Shown here: positions 20,143 through 28,593 of the stretch, in pieces
How the letters are laid out: each line of letters begins with the position of its first letter
Numbering within the stretch: the stretch's first letter is position 1
DNA from: Solibacteraceae bacterium
GTDB lineage: Bacteria; Acidobacteriota; Terriglobia; Bryobacterales; Bryobacteraceae
Length of the DNA stretch: 64,000 nucleotides
Direction: 5' to 3'
Assembly: GCA_026984795.1 (NCBI GenBank)
Contig: JALSRK010000053.1
Span: forward strand, 62,001-126,000
The notes under the pieces: model-generated
Seen by the model: the letters and a program-made list of their open reading frames with translations, nothing else
What the model was told of the DNA's origin: nothing
Database searches by the model: none
Position numbers and translations under genes: made by a program

Positions 20143-21852
20143 TCACTCCGCCCCTCCGGAGCGCTTACGGTACAGGGTCAGCGTCTCTTCGCCCGGCGTG
20201 ACGACGATCGGCTCGCCCACCGGTTCCCAGCGCCCTGAAGCCAGCAACATCCGGCGCAGCCGCCGGACTTTCAGATTCTGAAAATTGCCTGCCTTACGCT
20301 GCTCCAGGTAATCGATCGTGGGGAGGTCCGGAAGGAAGATGTAATCCAGCTCGCGCGAAGCCAGGGCCACGAGGTAGTGGAATTTTTCTTCATCGGAACC
20401 GCCCGGTATGCGCTCCCAATCCAAGGGCACGACGGGGGCGAAACTCCATTGCCGGGAGAAATTGACCCGGAAGCCGTCGGGAAGCACGACCGTCCCGTGT
20501 TCTGGGCGGCCCCCATGTTCGTAGATCAGGGTGTTTTCCAGGAACGGCGTCGCGAAGTCATGGATGGTCGTGGAGACTACCCGAGCTTCTTCCAGTCCGT
20601 GCCGGCGGGCGTCGCTGCGCAACAAGTCAATGGCTTGCCGAAAGGCGGCCATCTCCCCGCCGCGTCCGGAGAAGTAGCGGTGGCGCTCCACCCCGAGGGC
20701 GGCGTTGACAAGAGATGCGCCGGCAAGCAGGATGGCGCATAACCCGGCTGTGAACGGATGGCGCCGGAGCGGATGCCGGCCCCGAAGCGGCATCAGGCAG
20801 AACAGCAGCACTCCGAAGACCATCGGCATGGAGACCAACCGGTTCGGTCCGGCTCCCATGGCCGCCAGCAGCGCTCCCGGAGCGGCTCCCAGCCAGACGA
20901 GCCGCAGATCCAGCCGGCGGCCCGCCGCCGGCCATCCGTCCGCTCGAACGGCCGCCCCCAAGGTCAACAGCAGCGTCACCCCCGCCGCCAACTTGAGCGC
21001 ATTGCCCAGATGATGAAGCCCGAACCAGAAATGCCGGGCCGCCTTAAGAAACGGCAAGTGCGCCGTGGGATCCTGGCCCCACACGAAATAGTACCAGTGA
21101 AGGTAATCCCACCGTGTCAGATAGTAGGCCGCGCACGCCGCCATGCACGGCACGCCGGCCCACAGCAGGCGCTTGACGAGCTGCCCGCGCTCTTCACCGG
21201 AGGTCGACGCGAGGCGGGCGGCCAGCAATGGACCGAACATCATCACCAGGTAAGCCCCCGCGGTGGCCCGCGCCAACACGGCCGACAGAGCCGCCACAGC
21301 CGTCAGGACCCAGGGGTAGGCGGCCCGCGTCTCGTAGGTGGACAGATACCATACGGCGCTCATGGCGAGGAAGATGTACAGGGACAGGTCCATCCGGAAG
21401 TCTGAGACGCCGCCGCTGTGCCAGTAGACGGTGGCGAAGTTGAAGAACGGGAGTGTGAAGGCGGTGGCAGCCAGCAGCGGCACGCCGCGCAACCGGTGCA
21501 AGTACCACAGCAACGAACACGCCAGCGCCAGAATCCAGACCTCTTGCAGCCAGATGGCGAGGATCCGCGAAGGCGCCAGCAAAACGCCCAGCAACGCCGC
21601 TTCCAGATATGGCAGCATCACGTTCGCCGGGGCCGTCGCGCCTCGCAGGGCTGCGGCAACGCCTTGTTCCCGGGCGATCCACATGATCTCGGCGAGACGG
21701 TTCAGGTACGAAACCGAATCGTAGAAGGGCCCCAGGCTCGCATAATAGGAACGGTTCAGGAACCCGGCATAAAGACCCTGAACCCCGACCACGCCCGCCA
21801 GGAAAGCCCAGCCGAGAATCAGCCACCGCCGCCGGCGGAGCCAATTTCCCAT
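20143..21852 (-). CDS. Polytopic membrane protein, possibly GT-C-like, function unknown
   Basis: Protein of 569 residues from ATG 21852. The reading frame continues open far upstream, but that part is antisense to dinB. About ten hydrophobic segments fill residues 1-400 (LILGWAFLAGVVGVQGLY first), followed by a soluble C-terminal domain of ~150 residues with VVSTTIHDFATPFLEN. The layout resembles membrane glycosyltransferases of the GT-C type, but I see no defining DD or DE loop motif beyond YDSVSYLNRL. Function not assigned. Divergent from dinB with 177 bp between starts. Confidence 0.65.
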   Translation of the reverse strand: MGNWLRRRRWLILGWAFLAGVVGVQGLYAGFLNRSYYASLGPFYDSVSYLNRLAEIMWIAREQGVAAALRGATAPANVMLPYLEAALLGVLLAPSRILAIWLQEVWILALACSLLWYLHRLRGVPLLAATAFTLPFFNFATVYWHSGGVSDFRMDLSLYIFLAMSAVWYLSTYETRAAYPWVLTAVAALSAVLARATAGAYLVMMFGPLLAARLASTSGEERGQLVKRLLWAGVPCMAACAAYYLTRWDYLHWYYFVWGQDPTAHLPFLKAARHFWFGLHHLGNALKLAAGVTLLLTLGAAVRADGWPAAGRRLDLRLVWLGAAPGALLAAMGAGPNRLVSMPMVFGVLLFCLMPLRGRHPLRRHPFTAGLCAILLAGASLVNAALGVERHRYFSGRGGEMAAFRQAIDLLRSDARRHGLEEARVVSTTIHDFATPFLENTLIYEHGGRPEHGTVVLPDGFRVNFSRQWSFAPVVPLDWERIPGGSDEEKFHYLVALASRELDYIFLPDLPTIDYLEQRKAGNFQNLKVRRLRRMLLASGRWEPVGEPIVVTPGEETLTLYRKRSGGAE

Positions 21853-22029
21853 CACGCGCCGCCTGTAGGATCCGACGAAGGGCAAGACGTTGATTGTATG
21901 GCGGCGGGGATCCTTGATCAAGGCGCGCCTGCCTGCCGCCGGAACCCGGCGATACCGCGCCGCACCTCGGCTGCCGGTGCTACAAAAGTGGTGGGCGGTG
22001 TTTGTCCGTCCGCGCGAGGAGCCCTCGTC

Positions 22030-23286
22030 ATGGAGTGGCCGCGAACCATCTTCCACGTCGACATGGACGCCTTCTTCGTGTCTGTGGAGGAGCTGTACAA
22101 CCCCTCGCTCCACGGGAAACCGGTGGTCGTCGGGGGCCGGCCGGATCAGCGCGGTGTGGTGGCCGCCGCCTCCTACGCCGCCCGGAAGTTCGGCGTCCAC
22201 TCCGCCATGCCGCTCCGGGCGGCCTACCGCCTCTGCCCCCAGGCCGTCTTCCTCGAAGGCCATCCCCGCTGGTACCGCGAGTATTCCCGGAGAGTCTACC
22301 GGATCCTCACACGCTTCGCCCCGGCTGTCGAGATGGCGTCCATCGACGAGGCATACCTGGACCTCACGGGCGCCGGCCGCCTGTATGGCGCTCCCCTCCG
22401 CGCCGCCCACGATCTCCACCAGGCCATCAAAGAGGAAACCGGTTTGAACTGCTCCATCGGTGTCGCCACGTCCCGTATGGTCGCCAAGGTCTGCTCCGGA
22501 CAGGCCAAACCCAACGGGATCCTGTGGGTGCTGCCGGGCTGCGAGGCTCGCTTCCTCGCGCCGCTCGACGTCCGCAAGATCCCCGGCGTCGGCCAGGTGA
22601 CCGCCGAGCGGCTCCGGGAGCTGGGCGTCCGCAAGGTCGGCGATCTCGCCCGGCTCGACGAGGGGCTGTTGCGGGAGCGTTTCGGCAAATGGGGGCTGGC
22701 GCTGGCCGGGAAAGCCCGGGGCGAGGATGCCGGAGCCTGGTTCGACGGCGAGATCGGCGCCGCCGAGCCGCCCAAGTCCGTCAGCCACGAACATACCTTC
22801 GATGAAGACGTCGCCGAGGCGCAGGCGCTCGAGGCCACCCTCGTCAAGCTCACCGAGATGGTCGCCCGGCGCCTCCGTGGCCACGGTCTCTACGCCCGGA
22901 CCCTGCAGATCAAGCTCCGCTACTCGGACTTCTCCACCATCACCCGGGCCAAAACCCTCCCCTGCGCTACGCACGTGGACGCCGAGATGGTTCCCGCCGT
23001 CCTGGAACTGTTTCGCGCTCACTGGAAACGCAAGCCCGTCCGGCTGCTCGGCGTCTACGCCCAGTCGCTTACCCCGTCGGAGGGCCAGCTCAGCCTGCTC
23101 GAACACGACAAGGTCGAGCGGTGGCAACGCGCCCTCGATGCCGTGGACAAGCTCCGCGACCGCTTCGGCGAATCGAGCGTCACCCTGGCCGCCGGCCTCC
23201 GGGGCGGCTTCCGCGAGCGGGCCCACGAGAACCCGGCCGGGCTGCCCGGCAAACACGGTTCCGGGAAAGACTCGGGCGAATCCTGA
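22030..23286 (+). CDS. dinB: DNA polymerase IV (Y-family)
   Basis: Protein of 418 residues. It carries out error-prone translesion synthesis. The catalytic carboxylates are in FHVDMDAFFVSVE (Asp11) and ASIDEAYLDL (Asp106, Glu107). VVVGG, CSIGVATSRMVAKVCSGQAKP and the helix-hairpin-helix IPGVGQVTAERL follow, then the little-finger domain. The C-terminal ~30 residues are basic and low in complexity. No clear beta-clamp-binding peptide is identified. ATG 22030 gives the normal family N-terminus. No LexA box was recognised upstream. Confidence 0.96.
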   Translation: MEWPRTIFHVDMDAFFVSVEELYNPSLHGKPVVVGGRPDQRGVVAAASYAARKFGVHSAMPLRAAYRLCPQAVFLEGHPRWYREYSRRVYRILTRFAPAVEMASIDEAYLDLTGAGRLYGAPLRAAHDLHQAIKEETGLNCSIGVATSRMVAKVCSGQAKPNGILWVLPGCEARFLAPLDVRKIPGVGQVTAERLRELGVRKVGDLARLDEGLLRERFGKWGLALAGKARGEDAGAWFDGEIGAAEPPKSVSHEHTFDEDVAEAQALEATLVKLTEMVARRLRGHGLYARTLQIKLRYSDFSTITRAKTLPCATHVDAEMVPAVLELFRAHWKRKPVRLLGVYAQSLTPSEGQLSLLEHDKVERWQRALDAVDKLRDRFGESSVTLAAGLRGGFRERAHENPAGLPGKHGSGKDSGES

Positions 23287-23362
23287 CGCCCCGAATTCCG
23301 CCCCCCTTCTCTGCCGCAGTTTGCTTTGCCGGTCTGGCGCGCCTGCGATAACGTTAAAGGCT

Positions 23363-24793
23363 ATGGAGAGAAGGACGCTGTTGAAGACTTTCCTCGGCAG
23401 CGCCGCCGCCCTTGCGGCGCGGCCCCAGGCCGCCCCCGCCCGGCGCCCCAACGTCATCCTCTGCATGTCCGACGATCAGGGCTGGGGCGACGTTGGCTAC
23501 AACGGGCACCCCTACCTGATCACCCCGAACCTCGACGCCATGGCGCGCTCAGGCATCCGCTTCGAGCGCTTCTACTCCGGCGCGCCCGTGTGTTCGCCGA
23601 CCCGGGGAAGCGCTCTCACCGGCCGCCACCCGTTCCGCTACGGCATCTACTTCGCCAACGTCGGCCATATGAGAAAAGAGGAGATTACGCTGGCCGAGGC
23701 GCTCAAGACCCAGAGCTATACGACCGGCCACTTCGGCAAATGGCATTTGGGCACGCTCACCAACGACATTCGTGACGGCCGGAGGGGCGGCCGCCAGAAG
23801 GAACACTACTCGCCGCCGTGGGAGAACGGCTTCGACGTCTGCTTCTCCACCGAACAGGCTATCCCCACTTGGGACCCGATGAAGAATCAGAAGATCCCCA
23901 CGCGCTACTGGACCGGTCCCGGCGAGTACGCCACCGAGAACCTCGCAGGCGACGATTCGCGCGTCATCATGGACCGCGCCATCCCCTTCATTCGCCGGGC
24001 GGTGAGGGACAAGCGCCCTTTCTTCGCCGTCATCTGGTTCCATACTCCTCACGAGCCGGTCCGGACCGGCGCCCGCTACCGGCGGATCTACGCGCGCTTC
24101 AGCGAGGGTGAGCAGCACTTCTTCGGAACCATCACCGCCATGGACGAGCAGATCGGGCGCTTGCGCCGCGAACTGCGGGAGCTGGGGGTCGCCCGCGATA
24201 CCATGTTGTGGTTCTGCAGCGACAACGGGCCGGAAGGTCGCAGCCCGCACCGGGGTCGCACTCGGGGCTCCACCAAGGGACTCCGGGGACGCAAGCGCAG
24301 CCTGTTTGAGGGGGGCATCCGGGTTCCCGGCCTGCTGGAATGGCCCGCCCGCATCACCGGGCCGCGCACGGTCACCGTCCCGTGCTCGACGTCCGATTAC
24401 TTCCCCACCGTCCTCGAAGTGCTCGGCTTCCGGATGAAGGGCCAGCCCGAGCCCATCGACGGCGTCAGCCTCCTGCCTCTCATCGAGGGCAAGATGGAGG
24501 GGCGGCCGAAACCCATCGGCTTCGAGACGACCGATGGCGGCGAGCGAGGAGCCCGGGCGCGCTTCGGCTCGCCGAACCTCGCCCTCATCGGCAACCGCTA
24601 CAAGTTCCTCTCCTACCTCGACGAGGCGCGCGCCGGCGAGGACATGCTCTTCGATATCGCCCTCGATCCCGGCGAGCGCTACAACCTGGTCGCTGAGATG
24701 CCCGAGGTGGCCCGCAGGATGAAGGCCGCCCTTGCCGAGTGGAAGGCATCTTGCGAGGCGAGCGACCGCGGCGAGGACTACGTCTCCGGCTGA
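23363..24793 (+). CDS. Exported type I sulfatase
   Basis: Protein of 476 residues. The leader MERRTLLKTFLGSAAALAAR is Tat-like. The sulfatase signature is C77-S-P-T-R followed by GSALTGRHPFR; Cys77 would be converted to formylglycine. Metal ligands are in MSDDQGWGD near the N-terminus and SDNGPEG in the middle. It hydrolyses sulfate esters, probably of polysaccharides, outside the cytoplasm. A CxPxR-type sulfatase needs a formylglycine-generating enzyme; none is in the window. Same strand as dinB but 76 bp downstream, so probably separate. Confidence 0.93.
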   Translation: MERRTLLKTFLGSAAALAARPQAAPARRPNVILCMSDDQGWGDVGYNGHPYLITPNLDAMARSGIRFERFYSGAPVCSPTRGSALTGRHPFRYGIYFANVGHMRKEEITLAEALKTQSYTTGHFGKWHLGTLTNDIRDGRRGGRQKEHYSPPWENGFDVCFSTEQAIPTWDPMKNQKIPTRYWTGPGEYATENLAGDDSRVIMDRAIPFIRRAVRDKRPFFAVIWFHTPHEPVRTGARYRRIYARFSEGEQHFFGTITAMDEQIGRLRRELRELGVARDTMLWFCSDNGPEGRSPHRGRTRGSTKGLRGRKRSLFEGGIRVPGLLEWPARITGPRTVTVPCSTSDYFPTVLEVLGFRMKGQPEPIDGVSLLPLIEGKMEGRPKPIGFETTDGGERGARARFGSPNLALIGNRYKFLSYLDEARAGEDMLFDIALDPGERYNLVAEMPEVARRMKAALAEWKASCEASDRGEDYVSG

Positions 24794-24797
24794 GATC

Positions 24798-24858
24798 GGG
24801 CGGCCTCACCCTAACGCCGCGCCACCACGGAGGCGTTGTGGCTCCACCGGCGCCGCCC
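24798..24858. terminator. Nested stem between convergent genes
   Basis: GGGCGGC (24798-24804) pairs with GCCGCCC (24852-24858), enclosing a second perfect stem AACGCC (24813-24818) with GGCGTT (24832-24837). It lies in the 88-bp gap between the convergent sulfatase and actin-like genes. No T-tract is present; a bidirectional terminator is a reasonable but unproven reading. Confidence 0.35.
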
Positions 24859-24881
24859 AACGTCGGGAACGGCCGGCCGGC

Positions 24882-25889
24882 TTACACCGCGGCGAGCGCC
24901 GCCACCAGGGCCCCTTTCGCCGTCGCTTCGAGCGGCTTTTCCGCGAGCCGCACCTCGCCGAGCGGCAAGTCAAGCCCGGCGGCCCGCATCGCCTTCTCGA
25001 AGCGTTCGGCGAAACCGCCGGGCAGGGCTGTCCCTCCGCTCAGCACCATGGGCAGTTCCCGCTTGAAGTGCAGCAGGGAACCGGCTTCTTCCAGCCGGCG
25101 GCGGAAGCCCTCGACGACGGCCTGAATCATGTCGTCGTAGTAGACGCCGAGCGCCTGGAGCACCTTGTTCGAGAAGCCCCCATTGAAATAAAAGGAGGCT
25201 TCCTTCTCCAGCCGCACTCGGGTTGTCCGCTCACCCGTCACCGCCGCCGCGCTCGCGTCGATGTAGTCGCCCGCCTTGGAAACGCTGAAGCTGAGCACCG
25301 GGACCGAAAGATAGGCGACGCAGACGTTGCACAGTCCCCCGCCGAAGCTTACGCCGATGCCGCTGTAGTTGGATTCTTCGAGCTCGCTGTAGACCACGGC
25401 CAGGCCCTCGTTGATGCTGTGAACCTCGTAGCCGCGGCCGGCGAGCAGGTCTCTTAGGCTCGCCTCGTGATAGGTGACGGTGGCCTCGCCATCGGCAGGA
25501 TCGGCTGGAACGCTGAAATACAGCGGCCGGCCGTCGCCAGGCTCTTCGCCAAGAACCGCGTCGAGAAGGGCGCGGATCACCTCGATGCTCTCCGGCTCGC
25601 CCGGGTTCAACATCCCGCTCATCATCGGGCGCCGCACGTCCAAGCCCAGCAGGTCGGCGAAGCGTATCGATTCGTCGCCGTGGACAGAGAGATCGCCGTT
25701 CGTGCGAGAGAAAGGAATGCCGTCCTTTTCCAGCGCCTTCTCCGTCATCGGCGAGTAAGGCACTTTCACGAACGCGTTCAATTGGCTCCGGAAACGGATC
25801 TCCCCGCCCCCTTGCGTCGCCACGACGATACGGCTGGTTCCCACATCGACACCCACGGCCGGGGTGCGCTGGTTCGCTTGTTCACTCAT
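24882..25889 (-). CDS. Actin/Hsp70-superfamily ATPase (MreB-like fold, distinct family)
   Basis: Protein of 335 residues. The superfamily motifs are present: phosphate-1 AVGVDVGTSRIVV, connect-1 region INEGLAVVYSEL, phosphate-2 GIGVSFGGGLCNVCVA followed by KAGDYID, and the adenosine motif VLSGGTALPGGF. It is too short for Hsp70 (no substrate domain) and, though near MreB in length, does not match MreB sequence closely. No membrane segment is seen. It starts only 3 bp after the stop of the upstream peptidoglycan amidase gene, so the two are co-transcribed and a role in cell-envelope organisation is plausible. I cannot name a characterised member. Confidence 0.8.
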   Translation of the reverse strand: MSEQANQRTPAVGVDVGTSRIVVATQGGGEIRFRSQLNAFVKVPYSPMTEKALEKDGIPFSRTNGDLSVHGDESIRFADLLGLDVRRPMMSGMLNPGEPESIEVIRALLDAVLGEEPGDGRPLYFSVPADPADGEATVTYHEASLRDLLAGRGYEVHSINEGLAVVYSELEESNYSGIGVSFGGGLCNVCVAYLSVPVLSFSVSKAGDYIDASAAAVTGERTTRVRLEKEASFYFNGGFSNKVLQALGVYYDDMIQAVVEGFRRRLEEAGSLLHFKRELPMVLSGGTALPGGFAERFEKAMRAAGLDLPLGEVRLAEKPLEATAKGALVAALAAV

Positions 25890-25892
25890 TTC

Positions 25893-27047
25893 TCATACTC
25901 CTGACCGCTGTTCTCCGGCGGAAGCGCGCTGGACCATCTCCAGGATCTCCCGGTACCGCTTCTGGCGCTGCCGACGGTACTCCTCCACCGGCAGGCCGTG
26001 GAAGGCAGCCGCCTGGCGGAACAGGTTCTCCCCCAGGACCAGGCCCTTCCACAGTTCGGGCCCGGTGGCTTTGACGTAGTCCGGCCCATACCGGAAGCCG
26101 AAGACCGCCACCGCCGGGTTCGGTATGCCATAGTTGTCGGTCAGCCCAAGGTCTCCGAACGGCAGCCTGGCCGCCCAGTCCACGTGGTTGCCCACCCGCA
26201 TGGACCGCGAGAAGACCGATACCTGGGCGTGGGCTACACAGTTGCCCGCCGGAATGCCGTAGCGGCTCCGCAACATCTCGGTGAGCATGGCCGCCGCCCG
26301 GATCTGGGCGGGATTCACTTCCGGACCCGCCGCGCTCGCCCGCGTTCCCGCCTCGAAAGCCACTCCGATGAAACTCGGGTTCAGGTTCACGTAGACGTAC
26401 CGGTCGTCGGCCCACACCGAGAAGCCGGCATGGTTGGCGCTGTCGCTTTCCCGGACCACCCGGTGCACCCGGCCGAAGCGGTCGATCACGTAGTGGTAGG
26501 CGCGCTTTCGCTGGACGTACTCGAGCAGCCACTTGCCCACCCGCTGCAAGCGCGGAGCATAGTCGGGGGCGAACGGAGCCTGCTGGCTCTCGGTGGTGTG
26601 ATAGACAATGCCCGCCGGCCGCGTCCGCCACCCGACGAGTTCGAGTGTCTCGCGGTCGAAGACCGGATAGCGCCGCTCCTCGTTCGCGATCTCGTACCGC
26701 GTTTCGATCCGCAAGCCGTTGCTGTACAGCTCGTGACTTCGGGTCTCCTCTACGAGCCAGACCGCCGGGGGTTTCGCCGGCGTCCCGAAGATGGGTCCAC
26801 GAGGGGGGATCCGCAGCTCCAGCGGGGCCGGGATTCCATCGGAAACCGTGGGCAGCGGCCCCGCGAGCACCGCCAGCCCGGCCAGCAGCACGGCGCGCCA
26901 CAGCGGCCGGGCCTCGCGCCCGCCTCGTTTTTCCGCCATCGCGCTTCGGAGGTACCGCAATTTGCGCACTGGATCCTCGATCCGGCTGGCGCGCCACTCC
27001 ACCAGCCGGCGCCTTATCCGGCCTCCGGCCCCGACGACCGAACCCAT
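25893..27047 (-). CDS. N-acetylmuramoyl-L-alanine amidase (Amidase_2/PGRP type)
   Basis: Protein of 384 residues. The Amidase_2 zinc ligands are suggested by GIVYHTTES, DSANHAGFSVW and NCVAHAQVS; AYHYVIDRFGRVHRVV is the conserved core strand. It cleaves the MurNAc-L-Ala bond of peptidoglycan. A hydrophobic export segment occurs at ~48-70 (PLWRAVLLAGLAVLAGPLP). An alternative ATG at 26939 would place this segment near the N-terminus as a signal peptide; the longer form is kept because the DPVRKLRYLR stretch looks conserved. It is the upstream partner of the actin-like ATPase gene. Confidence 0.85.
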   Translation of the reverse strand: MGSVVGAGGRIRRRLVEWRASRIEDPVRKLRYLRSAMAEKRGGREARPLWRAVLLAGLAVLAGPLPTVSDGIPAPLELRIPPRGPIFGTPAKPPAVWLVEETRSHELYSNGLRIETRYEIANEERRYPVFDRETLELVGWRTRPAGIVYHTTESQQAPFAPDYAPRLQRVGKWLLEYVQRKRAYHYVIDRFGRVHRVVRESDSANHAGFSVWADDRYVYVNLNPSFIGVAFEAGTRASAAGPEVNPAQIRAAAMLTEMLRSRYGIPAGNCVAHAQVSVFSRSMRVGNHVDWAARLPFGDLGLTDNYGIPNPAVAVFGFRYGPDYVKATGPELWKGLVLGENLFRQAAAFHGLPVEEYRRQRQKRYREILEMVQRASAGEQRSGV

Positions 27048-27192
27048 CGCTACGCATCCTCAAGTGAGAGTGGATTTCCCGGCGGTTTCGTCTCTCACTT
27101 TCCTCACCGTGTATCGGTCAGATCAGGGAAAAACCTTAGGCCGGAGGGCAGGCCCGAAAGCTCGGGGGGCCGAGCGCCGCTACGCCATCTCT

Positions 27193-28584
27193 TCACGCCG
27201 CTGTCCGGGGGGCTCTGCGCCGCTCGAGCCAAGCCCGCAAGCGGTCCCATACCATGAAGAAAAGCCACGCCAGCACCGGCCCGTGGATCCACCAGCGCCA
27301 CGGGGTCGAACCTTCCCAGATCCCCAGCAGCGCCCAGGCGATTACCACCCGGTAGGCCAGCGGCGCCAGCGCCGTCCATAGCAGCAGTGCCGGGACCGGG
27401 ACCACGGCGAGTAGGGGAACCAGCCACGTCAAATACCACGGGTGGCAATTCGACGAGACGAGCAACAGTGCTGTGATCGCCGTCAGCGCCGCTTTCTCCA
27501 GCGGCCACCGCGCCAGGACCAGCCCGGCGACGACCAGCCCGACGATGGCGAACGCGGCGTGCTTGGCGGTGCTCGCATCGCCGGCCAGCCACAACAGAGG
27601 GCCATACAGGCCGTCGTTGTTCCGCCAGCCGCCGACGAATCCGGTCAGGAACCGGGCGTTCTCCTCGACGTCGCTCCAGTACGGGATCGCCAGCAGCCCG
27701 GCCACCGGCAGCACGGCCGTCCATTCCTTCCACCGCAGCGGCCTGAAGCCCCGCCGGCCGACGAAGAGCGGGAACAGAATCAGCGGCCAGATCTTAGCCG
27801 CCGCCGCCAGGCTCAACGACGTGAACGCGGCCCACCACCGCTCCCGGGCCGCCGCCCAGAACGCAAGCGCGATGAAGAAAAGGGCTACCGGGTCGTTGTG
27901 GCCCGTTCCCCAGAATTCCATCGTCACCAACGGGCACCAGGCGTAGATCAGCACCCGTGAGGCGGGCAGTCCTCGGGCCGCCAGCAGCCCGAGCAGAGCC
28001 GCCACTGTCGCCGCGTCGAAGAGCGCCGCCGGGGCCTTGAACCAGAAGGCCTGGCGGTGCGGATCCCCGGTCGCGTGCGCCACGGCGCGGTACGTGGCCC
28101 ACTCCATCAGCTCGATCAGCGGACCATAGCCGGCCTTGAAGTCTTTGCTGCCGACGCGCGGCCATGTCTCGTCTCTGAGATGGGCCCAATCGGCATCGGC
28201 TGGGCGAACCTGGTACGGATTGCCCCCCTCGGCCTGGACCATCCCCTCCCATCGGTAGCGGAATACGTCGTCGGAAAAGGCCGGCTCCAGGGGCCAGACG
28301 GTGAGACGGAACAGCGCTGCCGCGGCCAGGATAGCCATCATCGGGGCCCGGCGCCGCCGGAAGCCCGGATCTCTTTCAAATTGCAGGCAGATGTAGACCG
28401 AAAGAATGTAGAATAGGGAAGTCAGCAACAGTAGGCCGACAGCCTCCGGGATGTGGTAGCGGAGGTCGCCCAGCGAAAGCAGGCCTGCGAGGAGGATTTC
28501 CATCGCCAGGGCGCAGGCGAGCAACCGGGCGACGCCGGGCCAGGCGCCTGTGGTCCGGTTCCGGCTGGTTCGATTCAGCGGCAA
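27193..28584 (-). CDS. Polytopic membrane glycosyltransferase (GT87/mannosyltransferase-like)
   Basis: Protein of 463 residues with about ten membrane helices. The first periplasmic loop holds FSDDVFRYRWEGMVQAEGGNPYQ, whose acidic pair is typical of GT-C enzymes that use polyprenyl-phosphate sugars. Later segments include YAWCPLVTMEFWGTGHNDP and SNCHPWYLTWLVPLLA, features I associate with GT87-like proteins. The start is uncertain: TTG 28584 without a Shine-Dalgarno, or ATG 28503, which would cut into the first helix. With TTG it lies only 9 bp from the divergent GT2 gene. Likely acts in lipoglycan or exopolysaccharide synthesis. Confidence 0.75.
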   Translation of the reverse strand: MPLNRTSRNRTTGAWPGVARLLACALAMEILLAGLLSLGDLRYHIPEAVGLLLLTSLFYILSVYICLQFERDPGFRRRRAPMMAILAAAALFRLTVWPLEPAFSDDVFRYRWEGMVQAEGGNPYQVRPADADWAHLRDETWPRVGSKDFKAGYGPLIELMEWATYRAVAHATGDPHRQAFWFKAPAALFDAATVAALLGLLAARGLPASRVLIYAWCPLVTMEFWGTGHNDPVALFFIALAFWAAARERWWAAFTSLSLAAAAKIWPLILFPLFVGRRGFRPLRWKEWTAVLPVAGLLAIPYWSDVEENARFLTGFVGGWRNNDGLYGPLLWLAGDASTAKHAAFAIVGLVVAGLVLARWPLEKAALTAITALLLVSSNCHPWYLTWLVPLLAVVPVPALLLWTALAPLAYRVVIAWALLGIWEGSTPWRWWIHGPVLAWLFFMVWDRLRAWLERRRAPRTAA

Positions 28585-28593
28585 CGCAAGCTC

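Noticed and set aside
21853-23466. Long N-terminal extension of the membrane protein at 20143-21852
   Set aside because: It lies antisense to dinB and lacks any family feature; ATG 21852 gives a natural first membrane helix.
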